This document shows positions 52,196 to 61,847 of a stretch of DNA of 64,000 nucleotides, one piece after another. The position numbers and the translations under genes were made by a program. Every line of letters starts with the position of its first letter. The stretch's first letter is position 1. Under the pieces are notes generated by a model, which saw nothing but the letters and a program-made list of their open reading frames with translations, did not search any database and was not told where the DNA came from. The stretch is from an uncultured Veillonella sp. (GTDB lineage Bacteria > Bacillota > Negativicutes > Veillonellales > Veillonellaceae): the NCBI GenBank assembly GCA_900538355.1, contig UPXS01000008.1, positions 33,448 through 97,447 of the forward strand. The letters are read 5' to 3'.

Positions 52196-53335
52196 TTACT
52201 GATTCTTAAGTAATTCATTGTTGTAAGCAATAGCTGAATAGATTGCTTTAGCCGCACCTTGATGGTTGTTATCTGTAGTCACGTAACGGGCTGCTTCTTT
52301 AATATTCGGTTTACCATTCCCCATAGCAACGCTAGCTCCCGCAAAGCGCAGCATGGATAGGTCATTTTCACTATCCCCTAAGGTCATGACTTCGTCCGGA
52401 CTAAAGCCCCAGTGATTTGCTAAGGCCTCTACGGCTGTACCTTTTGTAGTGTGTGGTAATACGAATTCTAAGTTGCCTTCACTAGAGAGTAGCACGTCAT
52501 AAAAACGTTCTCTACCAGTACCATCGTGTGACAGGCCTTGGTATTCATCGCGTAAATCTTGTAAGATGCGTTGGCGCATAGGCTCGTCACCGTAGAAGAT
52601 TTGCATCTTTTCAGGACCTTCGTCTAAGGATTCCATATGAGCTAGTAAATCGGGCACCATCGTACGGGTTGCCAAGATAAATGGGCGAATATTAGGTCTG
52701 AAGAAGAAATTAGACTGTTCAACTTCACACTCAGACATATTTGCATGTGCCGCTGCATCACCTTCGGCTAAAGCATAGTGATCATGTGTTTCACCTGGCA
52801 AATGTTTGTCTGTATCAGAAGGTATATGATTATCCATTACACTATGGGAACTCTTTGCATCACTATCATTACCTTCCTTACGTTCATCTAAGCAGGTACC
52901 CAAGCGTTCAGGTGTAATACAACGAGATGGTGGATACATGCCATAGATTTTATCTTTCACATAGGCCTCCACATAGACGCCATAGGTTAAGAGTTTACGC
53001 AACAAATAGAGTGCTTGTTCTTTATCAAATGTTACATGGAATAAAGTGCGTTTTTCGTCTTTATCCATTACATAGGCACCATTAGTACACATAAAATAGC
53101 GTAAGCATGGCAGTTTTTCGATGACATCGTTCATCTCATTCCAAGCACGACCAGAAGCGATGGCTACGCGAATGCCGCTTTCACGAGCAGCACGAATAGC
53201 CTCAATTGCCTCATCAGGAATCGCTTTTGCATCGTTAACCAACGTACCATCTACATCGGATGCAATGAATCGAATGGGTTTATCACCGGTGAGACCTATA
53301 TAATTTTTAATTTGTAATGTTTCAGTTGAGGACAT
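52196..53335 (-). CDS. HAD superfamily (Cof-type) phosphatase with an acidic insert
   Basis: A 379-residue cytoplasmic phosphatase. Motif I is ASDVDGTLVND (residues 25-35), motif II ASGR, and motif IV VMTLGDSENDLSML near the C-terminus. Cof-type enzymes are usually about 270 residues: here an extra, hydrophilic, Asp/Glu/His/Ser-rich segment of about 50 residues is inserted in the cap (around 160-210). The substrate is unknown; sugar phosphates are typical. Confidence 0.88.
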   Translation of the reverse strand: MSSTETLQIKNYIGLTGDKPIRFIASDVDGTLVNDAKAIPDEAIEAIRAARESGIRVAIASGRAWNEMNDVIEKLPCLRYFMCTNGAYVMDKDEKRTLFHVTFDKEQALYLLRKLLTYGVYVEAYVKDKIYGMYPPSRCITPERLGTCLDERKEGNDSDAKSSHSVMDNHIPSDTDKHLPGETHDHYALAEGDAAAHANMSECEVEQSNFFFRPNIRPFILATRTMVPDLLAHMESLDEGPEKMQIFYGDEPMRQRILQDLRDEYQGLSHDGTGRERFYDVLLSSEGNLEFVLPHTTKGTAVEALANHWGFSPDEVMTLGDSENDLSMLRFAGASVAMGNGKPNIKEAARYVTTDNNHQGAAKAIYSAIAYNNELLKNQ

Positions 53336-53484
53336 GAAGTCTCCTTTAATACGATATATAAATGGATAGATATTATTTTCAATCAGTAGTACAGTAATAG
53401 TTACAAATATATCTGTTAAAAGAATACACAGATAGTATGTAAGACATAGATAGTATATAAGGCATAGATAGGAAGTGAAATCAT

Positions 53485-53811
53485 ATGCGCATCATAATGG
53501 ATCGAGATGCAGTTTGTGCAGGCGATGATATAAATCATCATCGCGAAGAATTTACCGTACCAGATGATATTACCATAGCCGGTTTATTTGAATTCCTTGA
53601 GTTTAAGTACATTCCAGTCATCGCTGGAAATAACGTGGTCTGGGCGCTCTATTATCACGAACGTGAGTTAGGTGCCTATTTCACCAAGATTCAGAGCTTC
53701 ATAAATGGAAACATCTCATTATCATCCATAATTAATAGCTCTGAAAAAGACCACGAATTCTACCTACACTATTACAGCCATCCTGATAGATATAGAAAAA
53801 GTTTTATTTAG
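53485..53811 (+). CDS. Hypothetical protein
   Basis: A 108-residue soluble protein beginning MRIIMDRDAV, preceded by AGGAAGTG. It is acidic and has DDINHHREEFTVPDDITIAGLFEFLEFKYIP near the N-terminus. I do not recognise it. Codon use is similar to neighbouring genes, so it looks genuine. Its 3' end overlaps the convergent M20 peptidase gene by 8 bp. Confidence 0.65.
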   Translation: MRIIMDRDAVCAGDDINHHREEFTVPDDITIAGLFEFLEFKYIPVIAGNNVVWALYYHERELGAYFTKIQSFINGNISLSSIINSSEKDHEFYLHYYSHPDRYRKSFI

Positions 53812-54985
53812 TTGCATTAAATTCAGCAACAATTTCTTCTAATACATCTGGATTTTCTACCAATCGTAACAAGGTACGGCCTATGATATTAGCACCGTCC
53901 ACAATTGTTTGTTCAATGGTGGATTCTAGCATAGCCGCAGCAAATTCTTTAGAGTGGCATACCTTATCTTCCCCCGCGAGTCGCAATTTTGGATGGAATG
54001 CTGCACATTGATAGCTAACATTACCGATGTCTGAGCTGCCCCCAATATCTGCTGGGCCTGGCTTGAAATCAATGCCCATATCAGACATTACGTCTTCGAT
54101 TAGAACGGTGCCTCTATGGTTTTGGTTCATATCATCATAAGGATTACCGTAGAACTCTACATCTACAGTAGTGCCTGTACAGAGGGCGGCACCTTCAAAG
54201 ATGTTCTTAATCTGTTCAGATAAGCCATTCAAATATTCACGTTCAGTATGACGCACCGTCACTTCTAATTCGCCGAATTCAGGAATGACATTAGATGCAG
54301 TACCACCTGCAATGATCCATGTGCCAATACGACTTTCAGGCCGTACTTGTTGACGCATCATATCCATCGCATGAATAGCGAGTTGTACCCCGTTTACCGC
54401 ATTGATACCATTCCAAGGCTCACCGGCTGCATGAGCTGGTTTACCGTAATAGCGAGCGCGGAAGCAGTCGAGCGCCAAGAATTGTGAATTAGGTCGTGTT
54501 TCTTCCCCATCAAGGTGAACCATGATAGCAAAATCATACTCTTTAAACACCCCTGCATTACACATATCTACCTTGCAACCAGTGGCTTCTTCATCAGGTG
54601 TACCGATGATATCGATATCCATATTGAAAGCAACGCCGTCTTGTTGCATTTTATGTAGTGTTAATGCTGCTAGAACACTCATAGAGCCACTGGCGGAGTG
54701 ACCACATGCATGGCCTACTTCAGGGAGTGCATCATATTCACAAAGGATAGCCAAACGACCTTTTGGGTTATCTACTTTCACAGCAGAAGCCTTGAACGCT
54801 GTTGGCAAATTACAGAATTCATAGGTTACATCTATGCCATGTTTTTCAAGAACAGCACCGATCGTTTTAACGGACTCAAATTCATGACTCGACAGTTCAG
54901 GGTTCTTAGCTAATGTATAATTGATGGCAAAAGCATCAGGTGCGAAGCTTTTACAAAGATCAGAAAAAGTAGTTGTAAGGGACAT
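53804..54985 (-). CDS. M20 family amidohydrolase/peptidase (AbgB-like)
   Basis: A 393-residue metal-dependent hydrolase of the M20D type. The metal ligands are visible in EYDALPEVGHACGHSASG (with the conserved Cys-Gly-His), DEEATG, and VHLDGEETRPNSQ, and a dimerisation domain lies in between. Such enzymes split N-acyl-amino acids or p-aminobenzoyl-glutamate. The start at MSLTTTFSD follows GGAGGC. It is monocistronic. Confidence 0.88.
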   Translation of the reverse strand: MSLTTTFSDLCKSFAPDAFAINYTLAKNPELSSHEFESVKTIGAVLEKHGIDVTYEFCNLPTAFKASAVKVDNPKGRLAILCEYDALPEVGHACGHSASGSMSVLAALTLHKMQQDGVAFNMDIDIIGTPDEEATGCKVDMCNAGVFKEYDFAIMVHLDGEETRPNSQFLALDCFRARYYGKPAHAAGEPWNGINAVNGVQLAIHAMDMMRQQVRPESRIGTWIIAGGTASNVIPEFGELEVTVRHTEREYLNGLSEQIKNIFEGAALCTGTTVDVEFYGNPYDDMNQNHRGTVLIEDVMSDMGIDFKPGPADIGGSSDIGNVSYQCAAFHPKLRLAGEDKVCHSKEFAAAMLESTIEQTIVDGANIIGRTLLRLVENPDVLEEIVAEFNATK

Positions 54986-55157
54986 AGTGCCTCCATGTAT
55001 ATACGCCAATGATTATAAAGAATGAAGATGCTCTACAACCTAAAATGGAAAATGTTATATTACTATAAAATATGGCCTAAAAGAGAGCCATCTTAAATAA
55101 AAATTTTAAATATAGTGATAAATATAAAACTCATTTACTCTTAATTATACAATGTTA

Positions 55158-55186
55158 TTGCCTATTATTGTAAAATTCCGTACAAT
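55158..55186 (+). promoter_or_regulatory. Promoter of the amino-acid-binding lipoprotein gene
   Basis: TTGCCT (55158-55163) and TACAAT (55181-55186) with a 17-nt spacer, about 50 nt before the start codon. Confidence 0.62.
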
Positions 55187-55235
55187 ATAAACAGAATTTG
55201 ATAAACCATGTATATGGATGTTTGAGGAGGTTTCT

Positions 55236-56018
55236 ATGTTTAAGTTCAAAAAATTGACAGCCATCGCCCTCGTAGCGGTAGCAGCAATGGGTTTATTGGC
55301 TGGTTGTGGTAATGACAAACCAAAAATGACACAACAAGAAGGTGTATTGCGTGTAGGTTCTGAAACTACATTCCCACCATTCGAATTCACCGAAGGCGAC
55401 AAATACGTTGGCTTCGACGTTGATTTGTCCGAAGCAATTGCTAAAAAACTTGGTTTAAAAATGGAATTCAAATCCATGGGCTTCGATGCTTTGATTCCAG
55501 CAGTTCAATCTGGCGATATCGACATGATCGCAGCAGGTATCAATGCTACACCAGAACGTGAAAAAGCATTGGACTTCTCCGATGTATACTTTGACCAAGG
55601 CGGTTTCATCACAGTTGTTCGTAAAGATAACACAACAATCCACAACATGGATGAATTAGCAGGCAAAACTGTAGGTGCTCAAATTGGTACAATCCCTGTT
55701 GAAATGGCTCAAAAAATTCCTGGTACAACAGTAAAACAAATCGATTCCAATGCTAATATCTTCATGGAATTGAAAGCTGGTACAATCGACGGTGCTATCA
55801 TCGATAACGCAGTGGCTATGTACTACCTCAAACAAGGTGCTGATCAAGACCTTAAACTCGTAGGCGAACCTACTAAAGCTGAAGGTACAGTTCTTGGCGT
55901 GAAAAAGGGCAACAAAGCTTTACAAGAAGCTGTTAACAAAGCTCTTAAAGAACTTAAAGAAGACGGCACTTACCAAAAAATCTACGACAAATGGTTCGGC
56001 GATTACAACAAAAAATAA
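55236..56018 (+). CDS. Amino-acid ABC transporter substrate-binding lipoprotein
   Basis: A 260-residue family 3 solute-binding protein. The signal peptide ends in the lipobox LLAGC (about residue 22). The family pattern is GVLRVGSETTFPPFEFTEGDKYVGFDVDLSEAIAKKLGLKMEF, then DMIAAGINATPEREKALDFSDVYF. It probably binds a polar amino acid such as glutamine, cystine or arginine. The start is fixed by GAGGAGG. No permease or ATPase gene is adjacent, so it is an orphan that must use a transporter elsewhere. A terminator follows. Confidence 0.93.
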   Translation: MFKFKKLTAIALVAVAAMGLLAGCGNDKPKMTQQEGVLRVGSETTFPPFEFTEGDKYVGFDVDLSEAIAKKLGLKMEFKSMGFDALIPAVQSGDIDMIAAGINATPEREKALDFSDVYFDQGGFITVVRKDNTTIHNMDELAGKTVGAQIGTIPVEMAQKIPGTTVKQIDSNANIFMELKAGTIDGAIIDNAVAMYYLKQGADQDLKLVGEPTKAEGTVLGVKKGNKALQEAVNKALKELKEDGTYQKIYDKWFGDYNKK

Positions 56019-56049
56019 TATCTATCTCTATAAACTAGGATAAATATGA

Positions 56050-56107
56050 CCCCTCTGAAAGACTACAGGACTCACAGTATTGTGATTTCAAAGCTCTTTC
56101 AGAGGGG
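56050..56107 (+). terminator. Terminator after the substrate-binding lipoprotein gene
   Basis: CCCCTCTGAAAGA (56050-56062) pairs with TCTTTCAGAGGGG (56095-56107), with an inner short hairpin and a T6 tract. Confidence 0.85.
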
Positions 56108-56128
56108 ATTTTTTATTCTAATCCCTCT

Positions 56129-56157
56129 TTTACGGTCCCTCGCGTTCGTTATATAAT
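56129..56157 (+). promoter_or_regulatory. Promoter of the Sel1-like gene
   Basis: TTTACG (56129-56134) and a perfect TATAAT (56152-56157) with a 17-nt spacer. Confidence 0.58.
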
Positions 56158-56201
56158 AAATACGTATTCTATAGTAAATGTAACTAATTAAAGGAGGCCT
56201 T

Positions 56202-58571
56202 ATGGCACAGTACTTTACGGAACGTCTACAAAAGGTCTTCCACATGATTTTTAAATCCTACAATCAAGAAATGGCCCAAGAAGGTTTGCGCCAATTAGAA
56301 CTGATTGTAAATAATCAGCATAGTCCTGAACAGCCGAATCATCGGGCGCTGAGAAACGATATGACAACGTCGCTGGAAAATGAAATCGACACCAAAGAGG
56401 ATGCATTAAAAATAGCTAATGATCCAGAGGCTCGAGAGATAGCGGATGCGTATGCTTTATTGGCTCGTATCTACGCAGGACCACGCTTTACATGGGAGGA
56501 ATCAAACTTCCCAGAAAATAACATGCGCACCTATCAATGCTTGCACGATAGCATTCGCCGTTGTAGTCCTATTGGTACCTTACAAGCATTGCGTATCAAT
56601 GGAACTATTACACCTACGGTTGAAAAGGATATGTTAATATCTTTTGACGATGCGTTTCGTATAGTTTACGACTACGCGGAACAAGGTGATGCCTTCTGCC
56701 AATACATTATAGGCAATGTCTTTTTCTGGCGCGATGACGACCGTATCAGCCTTGCAAGGGATATGATTACACCGCCGCGCCTAAGTTTGGCGAAACGTAT
56801 CCAACAGAGCTTGCAAAAAGGTTCTATACAGGAACGCCTTATAGCCTTACAAGGTACTATTTCCAACGAAACATTACAGGAAAATGCTACGAAACTCGCC
56901 AAGGAATGGTTTAATAGAGCACTCGATAACGGTCTCGCCATGTTCCAAGGCAATTTACGCAACATTTATATCGATGAAGGCGATTTTAATAACGCCCGCC
57001 GCGTGGCCTTAACTGCTGCTGAGCTAGGCAATCCAACCATGATGCTCTACACCGGCCTAGACTGTCATGAACATGGAAAATTTGAGGACGCTTTCACATG
57101 GTTTACGAAAGGTGCCGCCTTGGGTCAAGCTGAAAGCACCGCTGAACTAGCGGATTATTGCTATCATTTCTATGATGCAAAAGAGCTCCGCAGAGTCATT
57201 CCCTATGATCCTGTAAAAGCGATTGGACTCTACCGCCGTGCAGCTACTAAATATTTCAGTGATGCCGGCTATGCTGCATTACAAGCTGCCTTTGGCTATA
57301 TCTTCCACATTGGCCACCTACCGCTCGACTGGGGGCTCATTGCAGATCTAACTCACATGGCAGCCACAAAAGAACGCTTTATGTTCTCCTTGCCATACAT
57401 TGGTTACATGCGAATTCACGGTTTTGGTGTAACGAAAAATATACGCTTTGGTGTACAATCCTTAACACGTGTACTAGATGAAGAAAAACGTGCCTTAGAA
57501 GAGGAAGATCGCGTTCTCTTTTACGATATTACACGGGCTTTAACACGTGTGGCCTTAGGGTACGCCTACGAAAAAGGTTATGTCACTGGCAAACCAGATT
57601 TAGATACTGCAGTAGCCTATTACGAAGAATCCCATCAATACATGTTATCTCACAAGGCAAACCTCGATGAAGAGTTAAAAGATATTCCTATCGATGATGA
57701 AGCAGAAGAACGGTTAGCAGCCTTCGAAGAGGTTGATGGCCATTGGCAATACAAGGAAGGTATTACAGAGTCTACTACAACAGTACGTCCTGGTCATACG
57801 GAATGGCCTCAAAATGCGGCTCGTTTATCTGTAAATATGGATGACTTCTTATGGGACACTACCTTATATGATTGGCAAACCATTGAGCACGCCTTAGCAT
57901 CACAAGACGAAACGAAGCTTAGCTTTTACAATCATTTCCTATCCGTTCCAGATAAGCTACGCAACATTTTTAAGCTAGATGTAAAGCGTATGCTACGTGA
58001 TACATACCAAGTCAGACTCCATGGTTATGACCCATCAGAAGGTCAAGAGACCATTTACCGAGCACTGTTCAAGAAAGAGAATGCCATTCAGCTATTAAAA
58101 GACCTCTACGATACGCATCAATTGCCATCATTGGGAGATTCCTGGTCTGTTGAAACGAACGAGGAAAAGCCGACTTGGCATTATGTACTTGATGTAGATC
58201 AACAAGCATTCCTACTTGAAGAATACGACGATGCTAACGCCATGATACAAACTGCACTACAAGGCTTAAAAGACAAAAAATACGAACAAATTAATGTCCG
58301 TACTCATGACTTTATTGGCCCATCCTATTTCATTTTCAGAGGCAATCACGCAAATCCATTTAGAGTTCAACTCTATTTGAAAGAATCCATGCGCCACTCC
58401 ATCGACAAAGATGGAAAGCCTCTGGATACGCCAGGTAATACCTATTTATTTGAACAACATTTAGGTAACGAAGTATCATTAAACTACTGGATTCAAAAAA
58501 CGATTAATACCTTAGAAATTCCTGAACTAGACAACTGGAAAAAACTCAGTGTACCTAAGGCATTACAATAG
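56202..58571 (+). CDS. Large Sel1/TPR-like repeat protein
   Basis: A 789-residue soluble protein. Residues 1-110 are helical; from about 145 to 510 short helix pairs follow with Sel1-like spacing (QGDAFCQYIIGNVFF; LGNPTMMLYTGLDCHEHGKFEDAFTWFTKGAALGQAES; YEKGYVTGKPDLDTAVAYYEES). The C-terminal 240 residues are a different, unrecognised mixed domain (YDPSEGQETIYRALFKKENAIQLL). No signal peptide or membrane segment is seen. A scaffold or sensor role is likely (inference). AGGAGG and a promoter precede it. Confidence 0.78.
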   Translation: MAQYFTERLQKVFHMIFKSYNQEMAQEGLRQLELIVNNQHSPEQPNHRALRNDMTTSLENEIDTKEDALKIANDPEAREIADAYALLARIYAGPRFTWEESNFPENNMRTYQCLHDSIRRCSPIGTLQALRINGTITPTVEKDMLISFDDAFRIVYDYAEQGDAFCQYIIGNVFFWRDDDRISLARDMITPPRLSLAKRIQQSLQKGSIQERLIALQGTISNETLQENATKLAKEWFNRALDNGLAMFQGNLRNIYIDEGDFNNARRVALTAAELGNPTMMLYTGLDCHEHGKFEDAFTWFTKGAALGQAESTAELADYCYHFYDAKELRRVIPYDPVKAIGLYRRAATKYFSDAGYAALQAAFGYIFHIGHLPLDWGLIADLTHMAATKERFMFSLPYIGYMRIHGFGVTKNIRFGVQSLTRVLDEEKRALEEEDRVLFYDITRALTRVALGYAYEKGYVTGKPDLDTAVAYYEESHQYMLSHKANLDEELKDIPIDDEAEERLAAFEEVDGHWQYKEGITESTTTVRPGHTEWPQNAARLSVNMDDFLWDTTLYDWQTIEHALASQDETKLSFYNHFLSVPDKLRNIFKLDVKRMLRDTYQVRLHGYDPSEGQETIYRALFKKENAIQLLKDLYDTHQLPSLGDSWSVETNEEKPTWHYVLDVDQQAFLLEEYDDANAMIQTALQGLKDKKYEQINVRTHDFIGPSYFIFRGNHANPFRVQLYLKESMRHSIDKDGKPLDTPGNTYLFEQHLGNEVSLNYWIQKTINTLEIPELDNWKKLSVPKALQ

Positions 58572-58587
58572 AAATAACCGAGAACAT

Positions 58588-58626
58588 AAAAAGAGCTAGT
58601 ACATAATGTACTAGCTCCTTTTTTAT
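58588..58626. terminator. Bidirectional terminator
   Basis: AGAGCTAGTACAT pairs with ATGTACTAGCTC (one bulge), flanked by A5 and T6. It serves the Sel1-like gene and the convergent barrel-protein genes. Confidence 0.85.
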
Positions 58627-58685
58627 AACCTATGAACAAGCTAAACTATTATAGATGATCATGAGGGTAATGTACGCAAAAGCCC

Positions 58686-59942
58686 CTATAAGCCTACATC
58701 GACAACGCCATGATCATAAGTTTCTTCTACAGTTTCTTGTACAACCATATCACTGCGACGTACCTTATCAAGCATCTTAGAGCGAGCTGTTGTAATCGCA
58801 CTTTCACTATGTTTACCACCACGCCAAGCAAACTTGGATGTACCGATTGTATATTTCAAAGTTGCATAAGGACCACTCAAATGATGAGACGCTGTTTTAT
58901 AACCCGCATCAAGAGTAAGATGTGGTGTAATATGGAATTCTGCCCCCACTTTAAAGCCTTTAATAGCATCGCGTTTAGGTAATTTATAATACCCTACTTT
59001 TACAGCCTCTCTACCACGCCAGTTATAATAGTCTGCATAGACACGAGCCCATCTAGCATTTTTAAATGTTCGAGCATAGCCAATATCATAACCTCTAGCT
59101 ACAGTATTTTCACTTAGAGCCCAGTGATTTTCATAAGAAACCACACCATAGTTATAAAGACTTTGATCGGGATCCATACCATATGGATACAATCCTCCAG
59201 GAATATACCATGTGTTAGTTCGCCCATGAAGTCCTATATATTTTCTATCATCAGTCCCCAAGTTTCGGTACAGATTAGCATGAAATTCATTAAGGCCTGC
59301 CACATATTCTACACCGCCACTAACGCGCTTATAACCACCTTTAAACACATGGTCATAGAACGCATTAACACCAACATAAGCATGTTCACCTTTGCTAAGA
59401 CGACGATAGCCAATGCCAATATTAGAATTCATTCCTAATGATTCTTTCTTATCTGTTTGCTTATCATGTGTTATAAACGTCCCTGCAGGTCTGGCTGGCT
59501 CCCAATAACTATCTAATTTATAAGATGAAATTTTTTCTCCACTGCGCCCAATACGACCTTGTACAAAGACAACACTTTTAGCATTTTCATCATAATGGGT
59601 TATAGGTTGCAAGGTCTCAATATACAATTTATTGATTTCAGTAGATTTTAAACTTTTCGAAGTTACAGTATTTAGATCATCATGTCTCATCGATGATTCA
59701 CCAACATAATGGTGCTGACTATGCGTCTCTTTCGAATCTTTCATACCAACGCCGACTACGATATCTGTACGATCCATCCAGCTAGAACGAACTGCTTCAT
59801 GCTTAGCCCCATTCACTTCTGTAGTAGAATCTGCAACACCTTGACCATGTCCATTTTGTACATCTGCTGCAAAACCTATAGCACTAAATGCACATGCTAC
59901 AGCACCTAAAACCATTGCTTTTATCATTAATGTCTTGCTCAT
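58686..59942 (-). CDS. Inverse-autotransporter-like outer-membrane barrel 1
   Basis: A 418-residue exported protein. Signal peptide 1-25 (ending GFAA), a short linker ADVQNGHGQGVADST, then a barrel with GIGYRRLSKGEHAYVGVNAFYDHVFKGGYKRVSGGVEYV, the pattern of inverse autotransporter (intimin/invasin) beta-domains. The C-terminal ARSKMLDKVRRSDMVV resembles the linker after such barrels, but the protein stops there and lacks the Ig-like passenger. It follows a paralogue in the same operon with a 62-bp gap. Confidence 0.8.
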   Translation of the reverse strand: MSKTLMIKAMVLGAVACAFSAIGFAADVQNGHGQGVADSTTEVNGAKHEAVRSSWMDRTDIVVGVGMKDSKETHSQHHYVGESSMRHDDLNTVTSKSLKSTEINKLYIETLQPITHYDENAKSVVFVQGRIGRSGEKISSYKLDSYWEPARPAGTFITHDKQTDKKESLGMNSNIGIGYRRLSKGEHAYVGVNAFYDHVFKGGYKRVSGGVEYVAGLNEFHANLYRNLGTDDRKYIGLHGRTNTWYIPGGLYPYGMDPDQSLYNYGVVSYENHWALSENTVARGYDIGYARTFKNARWARVYADYYNWRGREAVKVGYYKLPKRDAIKGFKVGAEFHITPHLTLDAGYKTASHHLSGPYATLKYTIGTSKFAWRGGKHSESAITTARSKMLDKVRRSDMVVQETVEETYDHGVVDVGL

Positions 59943-60004
59943 ATAAATTACTTCCCTATTATTACATGTCTTATTTAATATCTATAATCTAAACTACAGT
60001 GGTA

Positions 60005-61270
60005 TTATAGATGATCGATTGGCGCCAAATAATCGTATTCAATGTCATCAAAGGATTCTACAATCATATCTTGACGACGTACCTTATCTAGCATTTTAGA
60101 ACGAGCTGTTGTAATCGTATCATCACTATGCTTGCCACCCCAGAAGGCAAATTTAGATGTACCTAATGTATATTTAAGAGTGCCATACATACCTTTCGAC
60201 ATGTTATTAGCATTGTTATACCCAATATCTAAAGATATATGTGGCGTCAACTGTAATTCAGCACCGATTTTAATGCCCTTATAATGATTTGCATTACGTG
60301 CGGTAAACCATGGCACGGACCAATGACCTGGACGTCCCCAATTATATTCTTGTGTATGCCCGAATCCATGTCCCTTCCAACGATATCCGTTTACATAGGC
60401 ACGAGCCCAGCGAGCATTCTTGAAAGATCTAGCAAAACCAATTTCATAGCCATCTAGTGCTCTACCGCCTTTGTAGGTATAATAATTTTCACTAGGAATC
60501 GTATTATAAGGGAATGTATCTGGATAGCCATTAGGATACAACCGTTTAGGATATGGATTACCGCCACCGCCTTTTACGAGTTCCTTATCACCAAGGCCTC
60601 TATACACATTGGCATACACTTCATTGAGACCATTCACATACTCTACACCACCGCTGATACGATTATAATTGCCTGTGAAAGCTCGATCTACAAAAGCATT
60701 AACACCTACATAAGCATGTTCATTTCGGCTAAGGCGTCGATATCCAATACCGAAAGAACCAATAATCCCTAATGTTTCGGATGATTTTTCATCCGTATTT
60801 ATTTTGGTATAAGAAGTTTGTCCATAGCGATTGATTATTACTTCAGGAAGAAGATAACCACGCATTTCTTTCGACGCTATCTTCTCACCACCGCGTCCAA
60901 TGCGCCCCTGTACAAATAGAACACTTTTACTGTTCTCATCATAATGAGAAATAGGCTGCAATGTTTCTATATAAGCTTTCGTTAGGTTACCGTAATCAGA
61001 TTTCTTATTATAAATGGTATCCAAATCATCCGTTAAAAAGTGCCCTTTATCTAATTTGGAGTGACCTCCGGACTGTACACCTACCGCGATATCCGTACGA
61101 TCCATCCAATTCGAACTTACAGCTTCATGTTTAGCCCCATTCACGTCTGTAGTAGAATCTGCAATACCTTGGCCATGTCCATTTTGTACATTTGCTGCAA
61201 AACCTGTAGCACTAAACGCACATCCTATAGCCCCTAACACCAACGCCTTAATAATTATATTTCTTCTCAT
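60005..61270 (-). CDS. Inverse-autotransporter-like outer-membrane barrel 2
   Basis: A 421-residue paralogue of the downstream gene, sharing the signal peptide, the NGHGQGxADSTTxVNGAKHEAV linker, the barrel core (GIGYRRLSRNEHAYVGVNAFVDRAFTGNYNRISGGVEYV) and the tail TTARSKMLDKVRRQDMIVE. Differences are concentrated in the presumed surface loops (residues about 95-160 and 235-330). It is the first gene of the pair, behind a consensus promoter (61360-61388). As in its partner, no passenger domain is present. Confidence 0.8.
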   Translation of the reverse strand: MRRNIIIKALVLGAIGCAFSATGFAANVQNGHGQGIADSTTDVNGAKHEAVSSNWMDRTDIAVGVQSGGHSKLDKGHFLTDDLDTIYNKKSDYGNLTKAYIETLQPISHYDENSKSVLFVQGRIGRGGEKIASKEMRGYLLPEVIINRYGQTSYTKINTDEKSSETLGIIGSFGIGYRRLSRNEHAYVGVNAFVDRAFTGNYNRISGGVEYVNGLNEVYANVYRGLGDKELVKGGGGNPYPKRLYPNGYPDTFPYNTIPSENYYTYKGGRALDGYEIGFARSFKNARWARAYVNGYRWKGHGFGHTQEYNWGRPGHWSVPWFTARNANHYKGIKIGAELQLTPHISLDIGYNNANNMSKGMYGTLKYTLGTSKFAFWGGKHSDDTITTARSKMLDKVRRQDMIVESFDDIEYDYLAPIDHL

Positions 61271-61359
61271 GACTTATACGCTCCCCTCGTTTTGCATAAG
61301 AAATAAAACCACATAACACTGCCCGTTCTTCACGTTCATTTCATAGTTAATTAATCTTC

Positions 61360-61388
61360 ATTATAGGTATGCTTGCTTCTATAGTCAA
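61360..61388 (-). promoter_or_regulatory. Promoter of the barrel-protein operon
   Basis: On the minus strand TTGACT (61383-61388) and TATAAT (61360-61365) are 17 nt apart. The predicted leader is about 80 nt. The rest of the 61271-61470 gap shows no gene. Confidence 0.75.
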
Positions 61389-61470
61389 TATAAGGCCTTA
61401 TAGTTAAACGACACTTAAAGATTCTCTAAATCATTATGTTACAAATTGATTTCTATTTTCAGGCATAAGA

Positions 61471-61501
61471 AAAAGACCACCCGCAAGCTGGGTGGTCTTT
61501 T
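61471..61501 (-). terminator. Terminator after the 25-residue peptide gene
   Basis: AAAAGACCACCC pairs with GGGTGGTCTTTT (61471-61482 with 61490-61501), a strong stem with T-tracts on both sides. Confidence 0.88.
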
Positions 61502-61519
61502 TTCTGGGGAATGAAATTG

Positions 61520-61597
61520 TTATTTGAATAAAGGCAAGATTGCGTTTGCTAAACCAGTAAGTGCAGCCAAAATTGCTTTAATGATAGTTGCTACCAT
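61520..61597 (-). CDS. 25-residue amphipathic peptide, unknown function
   Basis: An ATG at 61597 follows AAGGAGGAAGAGCA, the strongest kind of ribosome binding site here, and opens a 25-codon frame ending in TAA, followed 20 nt later by a strong terminator. The peptide starts MVATIIKAILAAL, has a central TGLANA and ends LPLFK: hydrophobic, two lysines, no acidic residue. Such composition suits an amphipathic membrane-active helix, as in phenol-soluble-modulin-like peptides or leaderless bacteriocins, or a small membrane protein. No export or immunity gene is next to it. Not recognised. Confidence 0.65.
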   Translation of the reverse strand: MVATIIKAILAALTGLANAILPLFK

Positions 61598-61847
61598 TGC
61601 TCTTCCTCCTTCTCATATAAGCACAATAACTAAACTAACTATAAACATCTTAAACTAGGATATTAAGTTTAATATGAAATGAGTAAATTTTTACACATTA
61701 ATTTTTCATGAGGAAAACAATAAAGTACTAATTATGATAGATATTTTCACAAGAAAGATAGTATACAACGAATTCATAATTCTATATATTTTCTTAATAT
61801 TTTGTAAACTACCATAAATATGACTTAGAAACTCAGCTATAATAGAA

